This document shows positions 43,558 to 55,185 of a stretch of 64,000 nt of DNA, piece by piece (the first letter of the stretch is position 1; each line of letters starts with the position of its first letter). Under the pieces are notes generated by a model. The model searched no databases, was not told the DNA's origin, and saw only the letters and a list, made by a program, of their open reading frames with translations. The stretch spans positions 43,164,955-43,228,954 of the forward strand of contig CM063111.1 in assembly GCA_031841125.1 (NCBI GenBank), read 5' to 3'. Position numbers and translations under genes: made by a program. The stretch is from Acanthococcus lagerstroemiae. Taxonomy: Eukaryota > Arthropoda > Insecta > Hemiptera > Eriococcidae.

Positions 43558-46500
43558 TTTCGGGAAAATAGTTGTGAACCAAAAATAACTTCGAATTTAA
43601 AAGCAATGATCATAATTTTTCACAGCGAAGTTTAAATTTCGGGCCCCTAAATGCAAAATCTGACAGGATATTCAAACAAAGTAAGCCCTATTTTGACATT
43701 CTGATTCTCCAAGTCTTTTTGATTCCTCTCTAAAGTGAAATTTCAATTTCGGGAACTGAAATCCGATTTTATCAAAAATCTATGGCAATCATCGAAATCA
43801 ACGGCACAAAAACCTGTATTTTGATGTTTTGATGTTGAACCATTGTCGCCAATTTGAACCAAAATATTTCATTTTCGAATCGAGGATGGATCAAACATCT
43901 CCATCTGATAGGATATTCGGATTCAGTGATACAAGAATAAGTTACATTAAATAAAAAGAAAAGAAAAAAAAAACAAACAATTTCGACAGGTCGTTCAATG
44001 CTTTTTTTTTTTTTAGAATGAGAAAAATTGGTGAACCCGCAGCCCCTGTTTAAAACAGAACGGATATTTTGATCCCACAAGAAGCGGGATGTTAGCATTT
44101 CGAGATCCTGCTTGACTCGTGTCTTAGTTGTTTACATTAAAAAAACACAGCGTGTCGTCGTAGAAAAAGTTAGCTTCAACTGAACTGATGAGAAAAGGGA
44201 TGAAGTTCATTTTCCACACTTTTCAGGAGACGCAAAAAACGGATTTACACAAAAATTTGTGAGAAACAAATGGCTTAGGGCAGTGAAAGGGAACCACGAA
44301 AGATGATTCTTAAGCGTATTGCGAAAAAAAATTTAAGAATACCTCAGATACAGCTGCTAAAAGTTTTTGGACTCAACCCCTTTTGGTTCTCAATAGTGAC
44401 CAAAGTGAATATTATGGCGGGAAACTGCATGGGACTTCTTTCCACACTAAAGTAGATCAGTTTAGACATGATCTTATTTCAATTTAATAAAGTCCAGGAA
44501 GTGAGAAAAAGAGTGTAGCGCCGAACAAATTATGATTTTTTTTTTAAATTGCCAATTTTCGAGTAAAATAATCAGTTATGAAGGCGAAAAATGAAACTTT
44601 TCGAAATTTTTCTTTATTTTTGATACAAGACCATGAAATTTTCGGGTGCAACGCAACCAGAAACTATGTTCCCGATGCGTAAGCGAAATTTCAACTACAC
44701 CAGTCAATCTGCCATGTTTTAATGCCTGTTTCCGTCGCTAACTCAAAAAACTGCCAATTTTGGACTTGTCCACCTTTTGGTTCCTACCGATTCAGTTGTT
44801 CTGAGATTTTGATTGTTCCACTTGATTTCAAACTCTCAATCCCCCCCCCCGATCCATCCTATTTATAACTGGATTTCCAACAGAAAAGAAGCTAAAAAAG
44901 TCAGTCATCGGCAGTCTGAACTGTACCCTCTCCCCACTCATGATCCCTGTCTGGAACCGACTAAAAATTACTAAAAAAACAACCAGTGCCAAACATGTGA
45001 TCAAATCTAACCGACTCTAAGAACGACTAGAACGACTAAAACCAGCGAACAGTCTACAACTGTCGAAGATCGAAAACAGGTAAACAGACCGTAACTGACA
45101 AACCAGCACTAGCCTGACACGGAACCTAAGTCTGGTGAACAAACCTCTAAGCGAAAATAGCTTTTCACAAGGGGGGAGGGGGTAAAATTCTATTCGTTAG
45201 CCTTCCTCGCGAATTTGTACATCGTAGTTTTGCTCCTTCCATTCCCCGTATGTAATTTTCAGATTTTCTGGGGAGGGACCTTCCGATATATTTGGTGAAG
45301 GACTTTCGCACATTTAGGGAGCTAAGCCCCAATTTGCGCGCATGAACAAAGCAAAACGGGAAGTATACCAAAACTGTCTACAACAATGCATTCATTCTTC
45401 GTGTGTTTCTGTCTCTTTTCTCCTTTGATTTTTGGAGTAGCACTACTATTCGGTATACAGAAATCATAGCAGCCAACCAACACAGCTAGTAACCATTTCA
45501 ACCAATCACGTTCTAGTACGAGTTAACTTTGGCCTTCGTTGGCTGAAATGCTTAAAAGCTGTAGCACATGACTCCAGCGTTTCAAAATTCAACGTCATTC
45601 GTAAGTATCAGCCTAACCTATCTACCGCAGGGAAATGAATTTGTTGGTTATTTCCCATAGGAGGGGAAACCTGTCGAGCTAATTATGAAATTAGGTGCCT
45701 ATATATTTCAGCAATCGACCCGAACCAGATTTCTACACCCCGTATTTGGGCAATGTAATAAAATTGCAATTATTCATCGTCGTCTGACGGTCGGCCCTGT
45801 AGGTACATTAATCTGTTGTTGATCGTGTACGAGAAAACGGTAACGAGGAAAGCCAAACGACGAGACCGAGTTTAATTTAAAAACACACGAACCCTTTGAA
45901 ACGACGTGAAAATGCTTTTACATAAATTATCGAAATGTAATTGCACGTGGTCTACACAGATTTAACTTCGATGTAATCTAATTGATCGCTACTAGGAGTA
46001 ATTAGCCCGAGGTAAATATTCGATAAAATGAGCGCGGTCACATGTACTGCAAAACACGATATGCCGGTGAGAGCTTATGTCATCGATACAATGAAAAATG
46101 TACGTGGGCTAAGTCTCTTATCAAAAATTCGAGTGTTATGAAGCAGCCATCGCCCAATAACGAATAGGTACACGTATAGTCAGTGTTCACCACTGTAATC
46201 CTTACAGCCGTCGCTCGTCCTTTCATACAGAAAATATTAATTGAGCCTACAGCTGAATTCGCACTAGACAAGTGAGATCCAAAAGCTACATACGTATATT
46301 AGACAGGTCCCAATTTTCAGCTTTCGATTTTCGGTTGGCTTACCTCCTAGATCGGTTTCAAATACTCAAAAAACAAAAATTGCTGCTAAGTTCAAACAAA
46401 ATCGGTAAATAGTAACCCGTGCCTCAAGCGGATTGAAGTTCTTAAGGGAAGTAACATTGATTTTTGGTGGCAGGACTCCCCTCCACCCCCCCCCATATGA

Positions 46501-46687
46501 GCCTCATCTCAAATTGATGTTTTCAAGATTGCGAAATCTATTCCCTTTGAGGTTTACTGGAGGCTGATTTTGAATTATTACAATTGAGGAGCCCCATTCC
46601 AAACTGTCCGTAGTCCATCCATAACTTTGCTTCATTTCAACATTTATTTCTCAGGCTACACTGCTGTGAAACAAATTTTCACTGTAG
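43558..46687. other. No gene seen
   Basis: 44340-44820 shares phrases with 1400-1690. 44940-45130 is a cryptic GACTAAAAC-type simple repeat resembling 11940-12660. 45480-45600 has CCAATC, CTTAAAAGC and a GTAAGT that could be imagined as a promoter plus first donor, but nothing confirms it. 45600-46100 is CpG-richer unique-looking DNA. Confidence 0.4.
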
Positions 46688-46701
46688 CATCGTATGAAGG
46701 T

Positions 46702-47054
46702 CCTAAGAGAGCTGCTGCAGCTGCTACGGACCCCCCTCCCGATCAGGGCTCCTCCGCCATCACCACCTGCCTGCGTCGCTACGCGTACCAAAACGAGGAG
46801 GTGAGGGGTGAGTGAAGAGGAAGCGCGTCCGGCTGTGGGAGACCTGAAATTTCCAGGCTAGTGCTCGGGGAGCGCGAACCTCGGTCAGTAGGGACGCGCA
46901 CCGGAAGAGGCACGGCGAAATGGGGGCTCGGGCCGGCCTCAAAGCGTTCCTCTAGCCACTGATGCGATACTCGAAAGGGTAGTTCCCGGAGCTGGGGGTG
47001 CGGTGTCATAGGGGCCACTTTGGCATGCGTGCATCGCCATACGTCCCACTACAC
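46702..47054 (-). repeat. Short retroposon family, long copy (353 bp) with 14-bp target duplication
   Basis: Direct repeats CATCGTATGAAGGT flank it exactly at 46688-46701 and 47055-47068. On the minus strand it starts GTGTAGTGGGACGTATGGCG, the 5' end shared with 1808-1917. It continues through CCAGCTCCGGGAACTACCC and CGAGTATCGCATCAGTGGC into about 240 bp of GC-rich DNA that the other two copies lack. No poly(A) tail is seen; its 3' end is CAGCAGCTCTCTTAGG. Minus frames across it (46760-47018) have no domain. RNA of origin unknown. Confidence 0.85.
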
Positions 47055-47329
47055 CATCGTATGAAGGTACGTTCAGGCTTGCCACGCATCCAAAAATTTC
47101 AAAAAGTCACTACAACTGCATCGTACGCGATGAAGTTTTTATTGCTTTCCCACAATTCTAATTCTTTGGACTCAGGGCAGTTCGATATGGGGCTCCTCAA
47201 TTTTATTCCAATCTTTACTTTCATACATCTGAATAAGTAAGATTTTTTTGGATTGCTTATAGTTCATTTTTGGAGTTCTCTTCTTTCTGCTCCTTACTTT
47301 TCAAGCTCAACAGGAGGCTGATCTTAAAA

Positions 47330-47690
47330 GGATGTTCTTAAAATTGAATAACTGAAGATTAACTCCTGTATAACCCCAATAGTAAGGGAGGGGGAATGGA
47401 ATTCCAAAATTGAACCTAACCACTTAAAAACCCTTATTTGGACATGAAGAAAATGGAAATTGGCATAACTGAGGATTAGCCGCTGAAGATTCCAAAGAGG
47501 AAGGAGGAAGAGGAAAAGAACAAAATTAACTCAGCGACCCAAGAAATTTTTATTTAGATATAAAAAACGTAAGAATAGGAACCAATCTGAAATAATTGAA
47601 AATCAGCCCCTGTAGAGCTAATATCCCAGGAATGGATTAATGACCATGAAAACCCCGATTTAAGAAAAAAAAAATGTAAGCGGATATGCT
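47330..47690. repeat. Remote copies of the 122-bp satellite family
   Basis: AATTGAAAATCAGCCCCTGTAGAGC (split here as AATTGAAAATC + AGCCCCTGTAGAGC) and AACTCAGCGACCCAAGAAAT match landmarks of the array at 4580-5545 in the same order. About three diverged units are present. Confidence 0.6.
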
Positions 47691-49694
47691 GTGCTTCCCT
47701 CTCGACTGAAGCTCAAATTCCAAAAATCAATGTAAATTCTCGTAAGAAATTCAACCTCCTTTGTGTAAACTAGGCGACTTTATTTTTTCAATATTTGGAG
47801 CCTATCTACGAGTACACCAACAGAAAAGAATAGTCCCAAAAATCCAAATTTTACACCTAAAATGAATAGGTCGAAGCTAAACTAGCTTGAATAATTAAGC
47901 CCAGTATCGCAGTAAGGATTCTTGGGTCGCTGATTTCAAATATCACATACATCAAATTTAAGAATGCAAATGTTCCACCCACAAAGGGCCAAAATAAAAT
48001 TTCCTTGAAAAATTAAAAAATAAATGGAACTCACGGGAAAATGAGGTCACAGTTGGAAAACTAAAATGTTCCGAAAACGATAAAAAAACAAAATTTAATA
48101 CTATTGGCTCTTCTGGCAAGATTCTTTTTTAGGCACCGTCTTACTGTAAGTTTTTTAAACGTGATTTTGGAATTGATATGCATGGATCTACCTCAAAATC
48201 AGAAATCTGATGGCTCTTAATCGGCAACTAGAGAAAATTTGGATCTATTTTTCTTACTTTGGTTTCCTTTTCCCAGAGCGGATTACAAAAAGGGGAGGGG
48301 ATCGCATTAGATTTTTGATTTGGCCTCGGTTTGGACCACAAATTTAACATTTTCTTCATGAAATGGGTAAAATTGATTCAAGGATTGAATAACTTCGCAG
48401 ATTTGGCACCAAAAAACCCAAATTTTATCTTGAAGGGGGAGAGATCACGTTGACCAGGAAATTCAAACCAGATTTCATGAAAAGTTTTTTATGGTAATAA
48501 AGTTCGAATTATTTCGTTATAGTTTGTATCAGGGGTTACATGTGAAGCTATTATTTTTAATTTCCAGAATACAAGTGACGATAATTTTTCAATTCTTTTC
48601 CAACTTTAATTGAAAATTACCTTCACTGATGTCACTAGAAAACTTTTGAAGGATGGAATTACAAATTTGTTGGGTAAAACTAAAATCTTGATCTCTGTGT
48701 CGCCCAATGAATTAAAAAATGATTTAGAATAAGTAAGTGAAGAACATTTAAAATAAGTCGCGTTAAATGTTCCTTCCGTATTTTTCTTTAACAAGCCCTG
48801 CACAGGTATGCGTGACCAATTAAGAAAACTCATAAATTCAATATGACTTCCTAGAGTGTTATTTATCCCGAGTAGCTGATTTTATTTCAAGTGATTTTCC
48901 AATTCGCTGTACGGTGGAAGAAAGAGGCTCTTTGATTTTTTCATTATGAATTTATGATACTACTCGCCAACATTCTCACCATTTAATACGAAAAAGACTT
49001 CTCAACGTGAGAAAGTTGTTAAAATTTTCATTTTTATCATGAACTTTGGTTATTCATCCGTGCTCATCAAAAATTTTATTTGACTCATAAATGTAGCAGA
49101 GGAGGGCGAGAATGTCGATTTTTTTAATAGATAACCTTTAATTTTTTGTAATAATTTCTATTAAAAAAACAAAAAACTCCGAATTACCAGTAAAATTTGT
49201 TAATTTTTATTGTAAATTACAACTTTGAACCTCAAATGGACACCTTAGAGCAAATAGCTATCTACATTTTTTGGGGGAAATGAATTATTGGTATCATTGG
49301 AAAGGAAATTTCACGCTCTATCATATGCAACACTGCATGTTGATACTGGCAAAACGTCAACTAACGTAAGCATGACATCACGATTTCCTAACATAGGAGA
49401 GCAACTAAATAATTCTTCTACCTTTTCTGCCAATTTCAATAAAATGTAGATAGCACTATTTTGCTCTAACGTGTAGAAATGAGGTCAAATACTGACTAAT
49501 GAGATAATTGAATTTTGGTACCCAAAAACAGTACCTCGATAATTTTCAAATCAACTAAATTTTCCCCACTAATTAAGGGTAATTATCAATTTTGGAGCTT
49601 AAATCGGGACTACACTGAAAATCTAACGCGATATTCAAAATCAACAGCCCCCTTCCCCGAAGAAAAAAGAACATGCTTTTTCAGAAGTGTTATA
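47691..49694. other. No gene seen
   Basis: 47920-47960 has GGGTCGCTGATTTCAAATAT, a phrase of the dispersed satellite-like family also found in the foldback arms. Otherwise AT-rich DNA without supported features. Confidence 0.45.
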
Positions 49695-49887
49695 CAGGGG
49701 CGCATCTAGAACTTTCTTTTTGTGGGGGATAGAATTTAGAAAAAAAAAAAAAACTTGGCAGGGGTGAAAACTCGATTTGGTACCTACCTGATTTTGTACC
49801 TTCCTATTTTCATAAATTGATTTTGAAGAAATTTTGATTTTTGGAGGGGGCTACAGTCCTCTAGTCTCCTCCTTGGTTGCGCCCTTG
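49695..49887. mobile_element. hAT-like MITE (family N), copy 1
   Basis: Left end CAGGGGCGCATCTAG and right end (inverted) CAAGGGCGCAACCAAGG. Shares GATTTGGTACCT and the GGGGGCTACAGTCCTCTAG-type right part with copy 2 at 50934-51078. Target duplication not recognisable. Confidence 0.7.
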
Positions 49888-50119
49888 AAGGAGGGGCAGC
49901 TGCCCTTAAGACTAGAACTTGAACTCTTGAACTGTGGCGGAATTAACGAGGCAGCAGACGAACATTTGCTGACTGCCCCCCAAGACCCACGTAGGACCCC
50001 GCTTATAGGAAAACGAACTATCAAATACTCTTCATTGCTGCTCCCTGAATTGCTACCTGGAGCCGCCATTGGAAAGAAACAGAGATAGGTTCAAAGCCTT
50101 TAAAAATGATCACTTTGCA

Positions 50120-50880
50120 TAACTGCTTCCTCTATACAAATCGTTTCCACCTGCATCTACTCCAAGAGACGTTCTAAAGGGTTGCGGGCATATTGATATC
50201 ATAGCTACCAGCAGAAGGTACCAATTACTAATTGGTACAAATTGTGTACTCTATACAAATCATTTTCATCTGCAGCACCTCCCGAAGAGAAGCCTTACGA
50301 GGCTAGGGGGCATGTTGACATCATACCTGCCAGCAGCGGGTACCAATTACCATTGTACAAATATGTACTCTATACAGATCATCTTCATGTGAAGCACGCC
50401 CCCCTCCAGGAAAGCCCCCAGGGGCGGAGGGCAAGTTGAACTCAAAAAGTTGGAAATGAAAAATTAGCACTTCTTTGAGGAAGGTTTCTTACCAAAGAAG
50501 TGCTAATTTTTTTTCATTTCTTTCATTTTGAAATCATTTTGCCCCCGGTCCCTGGGGGATTCTCTTGGGGAGGTACTATAGATGAAAATGATTTCTGTAG
50601 AGGACACATTTGTACTAATAGGTAATAGGTACTCGCTGGGGGCAGTTATAATATCAACGTGTCTATAGCCCCTTGTGGCTTCTCTTGGGGAGATGCTGCA
50701 GATAAAAATGATTTGCACAATTTATTCATTATTATTATTATTATTATTATTTTTTTTTTTTTAAATATAACTGAACTAATTATTAAATACATTTTTTCAT
50801 CATTAGAATCTCTCCAAGAAAAACCTCAAGGGACTGGAAGCAGTTATGTATCATGACAAACGACTACCAAACGCAACATT
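50120..50880. repeat. Palindromic array of ~120-bp units with a perfect central hairpin
   Basis: On the left, units starting CTCTATACAAATC recur at about 50130, 50250 and 50370 (period 120), each with a GGGGCATGTTGACATCAT-like and a CAGCAGCGGGTACC-like segment. On the right (50525-50720) the same unit appears inverted: GATGAAAATGATTTCTGTAG, GTAATAGGTACTCGCTGGGG and AACGTGTCTATAGCCCC. Between them AAATTAGCACTTCTTTG (about 50461) and CAAAGAAGTGCTAATTT (about 50493) form a strong hairpin with a 15-base loop. A further plus-oriented trace occurs near 50806. An ATT microsatellite lies at 50727-50750. The frames at 50242-50439 and 50503-50718 encode the same repeat from opposite arms. Confidence 0.75.
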
Positions 50881-50933
50881 TTGAATGTTTGTTACAATAC
50901 CATCCGATTTTTTCCTTTGTGAAAGGAAGGCAT

Positions 50934-51078
50934 CAGGGGCGCAACCGAAAGATTTTTGGTAGGGGCTAGAATTTAGAATAAAAACTTGGGCAGGGGTAAA
51001 AACTAGATTTGGTACCTCCCTGGTATGATTTCTGGCGGGGACTATAGCCCTCTAGCCCCCTCCTTGGTTGCACCCTTG
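50934..51078. mobile_element. hAT-like MITE (family N), copy 2
   Basis: CAGGGGCGCAACC at the left, (inverted) CAAGGGTGCAACCAAGG at the right. The interior matches copy 1 at 49695-49887 but is shorter by about 48 bp. Confidence 0.72.
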
Positions 51079-51359
51079 GTTTTGTGATATGGATAGTTCC
51101 AGACAGTACTTTGAGGAATACGACGGTAACACTGGTTTCTCCAGATCTTCGCTCTTTCTATTCAAAATAAGCATTCCAAAATGAATCCATATGCAAGAAT
51201 TCTACAAGTATAAGTTCCCGTAGTCTAGTACGACACCCGCATTTTCAGTGCCAACTTGTTTTCCCTCTCCTGAAAAATGAATTTGGACTTAAAACACTCT
51301 CTCTTTTGATATTCGTTCACTTCTTCAAGTCACTTTGCTCCTTCAGAGAATAAAATATC

Positions 51360-52080
51360 ACATTTATGCTCAAATCGGTACACCATGACAAATTGATATA
51401 CATACTACGCACATTATTTCTACAAGAAAAAAGTTGCAAAAAACTCTATTTTGATATTTGGTTCAATTTCTCAAGTTAAGTTGATTTCAGTCACTTGAAA
51501 AGTGTAGTCAATTTTAACATTGAAATCCTTATCGGGTCCAAATGGAAAAGCCTGATGCAAGTATCGAAATACGCGAACCAAAAAACCTCGATTTTGATAC
51601 ATTTTTAGAAGCCAAATCAGAGTTGGATCAGAAGTTTGATGCAATTTTCGAAAAAAACGACTAAAAAAAATTATGTTTACAGTTCGTTTAAGTTTTTAAG
51701 CCAATTCAATTTTGGCCCATTTTGGGTATGAAATTCAGATTTTTGGCGCAAATCGGAATCTGATGCGTTATTCGAAACTAGTGACTGAAAATACTCTATT
51801 TCAATAAGTTATTTAAATTCTCAAGCCAATTTAATTTTCACAATTTTCGGGGGGCCAAAATTTGGATTTTTGAATCAAATCGAGGCTCAATTTAGAATTT
51901 GATGTGATGTTCGAAATTAACGGCCCAATACTCATAAGTCAGTACCTTGTTTAAATTTTTGAGCCAATTTGATTTGGATTTAGGGTCCAAAATTTAAATA
52001 TTCGGGGCGAAATTGGGAATTAAAAATCTGATGTAATATTTGAAATCAGCTTTTTATTTACGATTTCAAAATTAGTGGTA
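51360..52080. repeat. Degenerate tandem family, ~115-150-bp spacing
   Basis: Phrases of the type ATTCGAAACTAGTGACTGAA recur at about 51562, 51648, 51764, 51912 and 52039. Each is followed by CAAGCCAATTTAATTTT-like and GCCAAAATTTGGATTTTTG-like text. Copies are highly diverged. Similar phrases lie in the ~290-bp units of the foldback arms and at several other sites in the window. Confidence 0.5.
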
Positions 52081-53025
52081 CATTCGAGACATTCAAAATA
52101 AGTAAATAAATAAACTAATTTTCGATGAATATATTGTTTGAATTTTCACTGTTAATTGTCCACTTAAAATTCTAATATGAAATATGAGGATGCTGTTCTC
52201 ATAAATAATATTCTTTGTTCAAAAACCTAGCTTTGCTAATGCTCCCGAAAAAAGTCACTTCGATACGCCCCTAGTCAACTGTAACTATTTTTTACCCAGA
52301 AGCTGGTTGTAGTAGGTAGCCAATATTGATTTTTTTTTTCATTACAATATTCTGAAAGATTGTACTGGTTGAAATGAGTTTTCCATTATCTGAAAAATAA
52401 TTTTAAATTAAAGCCTATAGTGAACTCTGAACTTAATTATATTCGCTTACACCCATTCAATAATTCACCCAGTTTTCCCTTTATCCGCTAGGTGAAGACT
52501 TTTTATTTGGACAGGCCAATATAATCTAAACTAGACCTGATTGAAAGAGCGAAAATTTGACCTGTCGATGCAAGCCGACCGAGAATCGAAATTCGAACAA
52601 ACTGCCTTTAATTATGAAAATGGCTCTCGCTATATGTGTTCCGGTAATTAATAACAACACCTATTCGAAAAGTTCCAAGTTTGACGTATCTATGCGTGAC
52701 ATCAGGAACACGTGTTCGGAGAAACAAGGGTAGGCTATTAATGGCCTAAAACATCAGTTTGTTTCAAATTATGGAAAATTTATAAATGACCAGGTGTTCG
52801 GTAAGAGGGATGGGGAAACTAATTTTGTGACAGGCAAGCAACAATCAGATCTGATCAAATAACGGGCATTCCTAAAATCAACAACGAAGATAGTAAGGAG
52901 GTATAGTCTTGATTTTTCAAGAGCGATGCGAAAGCATGAAATTCAAATCCCTACTGTTATCACGTAAATTTATTTGATTAAAATTAAGTGAAGAAAATCA
53001 TTTCAAGCCCTATTTTGGAGTCTCC
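52081..53025. other. No gene seen
   Basis: AT-rich; 52480-52730 is somewhat richer in CG words. No frame with exon boundaries is convincing. Confidence 0.45.
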
Positions 53026-53034
53026 ATGTACCCC

Positions 53035-53459
53035 TGGGTCACTGTGTGGCCAAGTGGTAACGTTTCAATCCTTGCGTCTCGGGGTTCCGAATCCCACCAA
53101 CGCCGGAAAAGCAAGAGTGATATTCAAATACTCCTACTAACATCCTGCTGAACACAGCGGCTACAGTATCAATCGACGAGGAAACATAGCGCGTCCTGTA
53201 ACCCCCGCCAGTACACACGAATAAGGCACACAATCGTAGGGCGTGTTACCATCAGATCAGAGAGATTGGTACTGTGCGTGTGCACGTCGTGGATAGCTTA
53301 CTCAAAGTCATGATCACGTGGCTAGTAGGCGAACTGCGACTGCACACTCTTCAACACAGAGAAGGAAAACTCTAACATAACAAAACCGTGGGGAAAGCAA
53401 CGGCGAACTAACCGCAGCCACTAACATCGGGCATCGGATATGGCGCCTGAAGAAGAAGA
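53035..53459 (+). repeat. tRNA-derived SINE (family S2), 425 bp
   Basis: Exact flanking repeats ATGTACCCC at 53026-53034 and 53460-53468. The head has a pol III A-box-like TGTGGCCAAGTGGTAACG (53045) and a B-box-like GGGGTTCCGAATCCC (53081), spaced as in a tRNA. A ~350-bp body and a GAAGAAGAAGAA tail follow. The length and the GCAACGGCGAACTAACCGC segment near the 3' end suggest a composite SINE with a LINE-related tail (inference). The minus frame inside has no meaning. Confidence 0.88.
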
Positions 53460-53711
53460 ATGTACCCCAATGCGAAATTTTTTTCAAAAATATCCTTCCG
53501 AGTCTTTTGTTACGTCAAGGAAAAAAATTTTTTTGAGTCCTATTACATTTTTTTTTAACTTTGCAAATAAATTGTAATTCTTTTTATGAGGAATCCTATG
53601 CTTAACTTCAACGCCTTCGGGCATCGATTTAAAATCTTACGTTTTCAAAAAAAAAATTAGTCTACCAGGTTGTACACCAAAATACAGCACTTCTTCATTT
53701 GGGAGCAAACG

Positions 53712-53713
<2 letters not shown>

Positions 53714-53767
<54 letters not shown>
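53714..53767. repeat. (GT)n(AG)n compound microsatellite
   Basis: About 17 GT units directly followed by about 10 AG units. Confidence 0.97.
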
Positions 53768-54494
53768 AGTGAAATAAGTGCAGCCTTAATCATCAGGATA
53801 TCAAGGCAGAGTGCTTCTGGGACTCCCTCTGGCCGGGCAGGTTTGTACTTTGTACCCTCTCGCCATGAAAATCATGTTTTACAAGAAGTTTATCTGCCCT
53901 TGTCGGGCAACGCGAAAATACTCCATATGTTACAATTTTACGCTAGAGTTGGTACAAGATACTTTATGCTATCCTTGGATTTGCATTCCATACCAGACTA
54001 ATTATTTGAAACAAAAGTATTTTAAACGAATAAGAAAAACAGGTTTTTAAACACCCAACAGAAAAGCGCATGTGTATAAAGCAAAAAAGGTTTTTGTTCG
54101 TGCCTTGTTTTTTAAAACAGGATGAGACATTTATATTATAATTATCAGTATAATATCAAGAATATCGAGAAAAAAATCGCAAATATCGATAATATTTTGA
54201 AAAATAATGATAATATTGATAATCAGAAAATATCCGAAATGGTTTTCAATTTTTCAAACAGTTAAAAAATTATGTAAATTGTTGCCTTTTTTCCCACGAT
54301 TAATAGCTTCACAACTGCGGGCAAGAAATATTTGAAATTTTTTTTTCCTAAGCAGGTAAGTAGACTTTGAAAAAATAAAAAATAAAAATAAGTTTTATAT
54401 TTTAAATAAAAAAATCAGCCGTATTCAGTACTTGGCCACGTCACGTACATTCTTACTACCCCCCCCCCCCTTCGGTTATCATCCTCATCACAGC
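53768..54494. other. No gene; ATATCGATA-rich stretch
   Basis: 54130-54245 repeats ATATCGATAATAT-like words and resembles 11690-11785. The frame at 53811-54050 has no domain. A C homopolymer lies near 54460. Confidence 0.45.
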
Positions 54495-55069
54495 TATAGT
54501 AAAGTGTCACATACTGACCTACTATTTTTCATATTGCCCCCCTTTTCTCATATCAGTACTGAACTTTGAAATCGCTATAAACCTTCTAGTTTCACTTTTC
54601 TTAGTTGAACTCTTAAAAGTTTAGCAAGTGTTGACCCACAAGGATTTCAAAAAAGGTCCAAAAAAAACAACAACATTTGACACCCGGTGTCAAAAGTTGA
54701 TCCCTTGACCGATTTCAATCTCAAGTTCAACACACTGAAACATTTCATACCTTTCGATCCGGATGGCAAACTGTACAATAATTTCCTTTCCAGACACATT
54801 TAGAGGCATGAAGTTCAAAACACCCTATAGCAATGTCAAAATTTTACAGGAGAAGTGAAAAACCGTTTCAGCTGAGGTGAAGGGGGTGGGTTTGGCAAAA
54901 TAGGTGTTCAGCCAACTCTCTGAAACTTCATACACATGTCCATGTACAAATTTTGTGGCTCAGTCATGCCTAAGCTGCGCACATCCTAAGTCCATGAGAA
55001 AAACAAAGCAAAACATCCTAAGTGCCATCAACTCTGATGAGAAAAGAATGAAGTAGTCGAATGCGATGT

Positions 55070-55185
55070 TTTTATTATCCTCAAAGTATTAACTTTTACA
55101 TTTATGCATTTTTCATAAGAGAGTTTTTATTATCCTCAAAAGTACTAACTCTTACATTAATGCATTTTTTATAATAGAGTCAAAA
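55070..55185. repeat. Tandem duplication of ~58 bp
   Basis: TTTTTATTATCCTCAAAGTA-type text followed by CTTTTACATTTATGCATTTT occurs twice in a row (about 55070 and 55128). It lies in the segment of MULE copy 2 that has no counterpart in copy 1. Confidence 0.75.

Noticed and set aside
43181..43635. 135- and 102-codon plus frames
   Set aside because: They run through a MITE with exact 8-bp target duplication and lack domains.
45480..45610. CCAATC, TTAAAAG and GTAAGT suggesting a promoter and first exon
   Set aside because: Words of this length are expected by chance in AT-rich DNA; CATTTCAACCAA and TTGGCTGAAATG there also form an inverted repeat that suits a small transposon equally well.
46627..46815. 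Exon-like frame after TTTCTCAG with Ala-rich and Arg-rich peptide
   Set aside because: From 46702 onward the frame runs into the retroposon with 14-bp target duplication, so only a few codons would be host DNA, and no phase-matched partner exists.
50242..50718. Two proteins of similar sequence on opposite strands
   Set aside because: They are the two arms of a palindromic repeat array.
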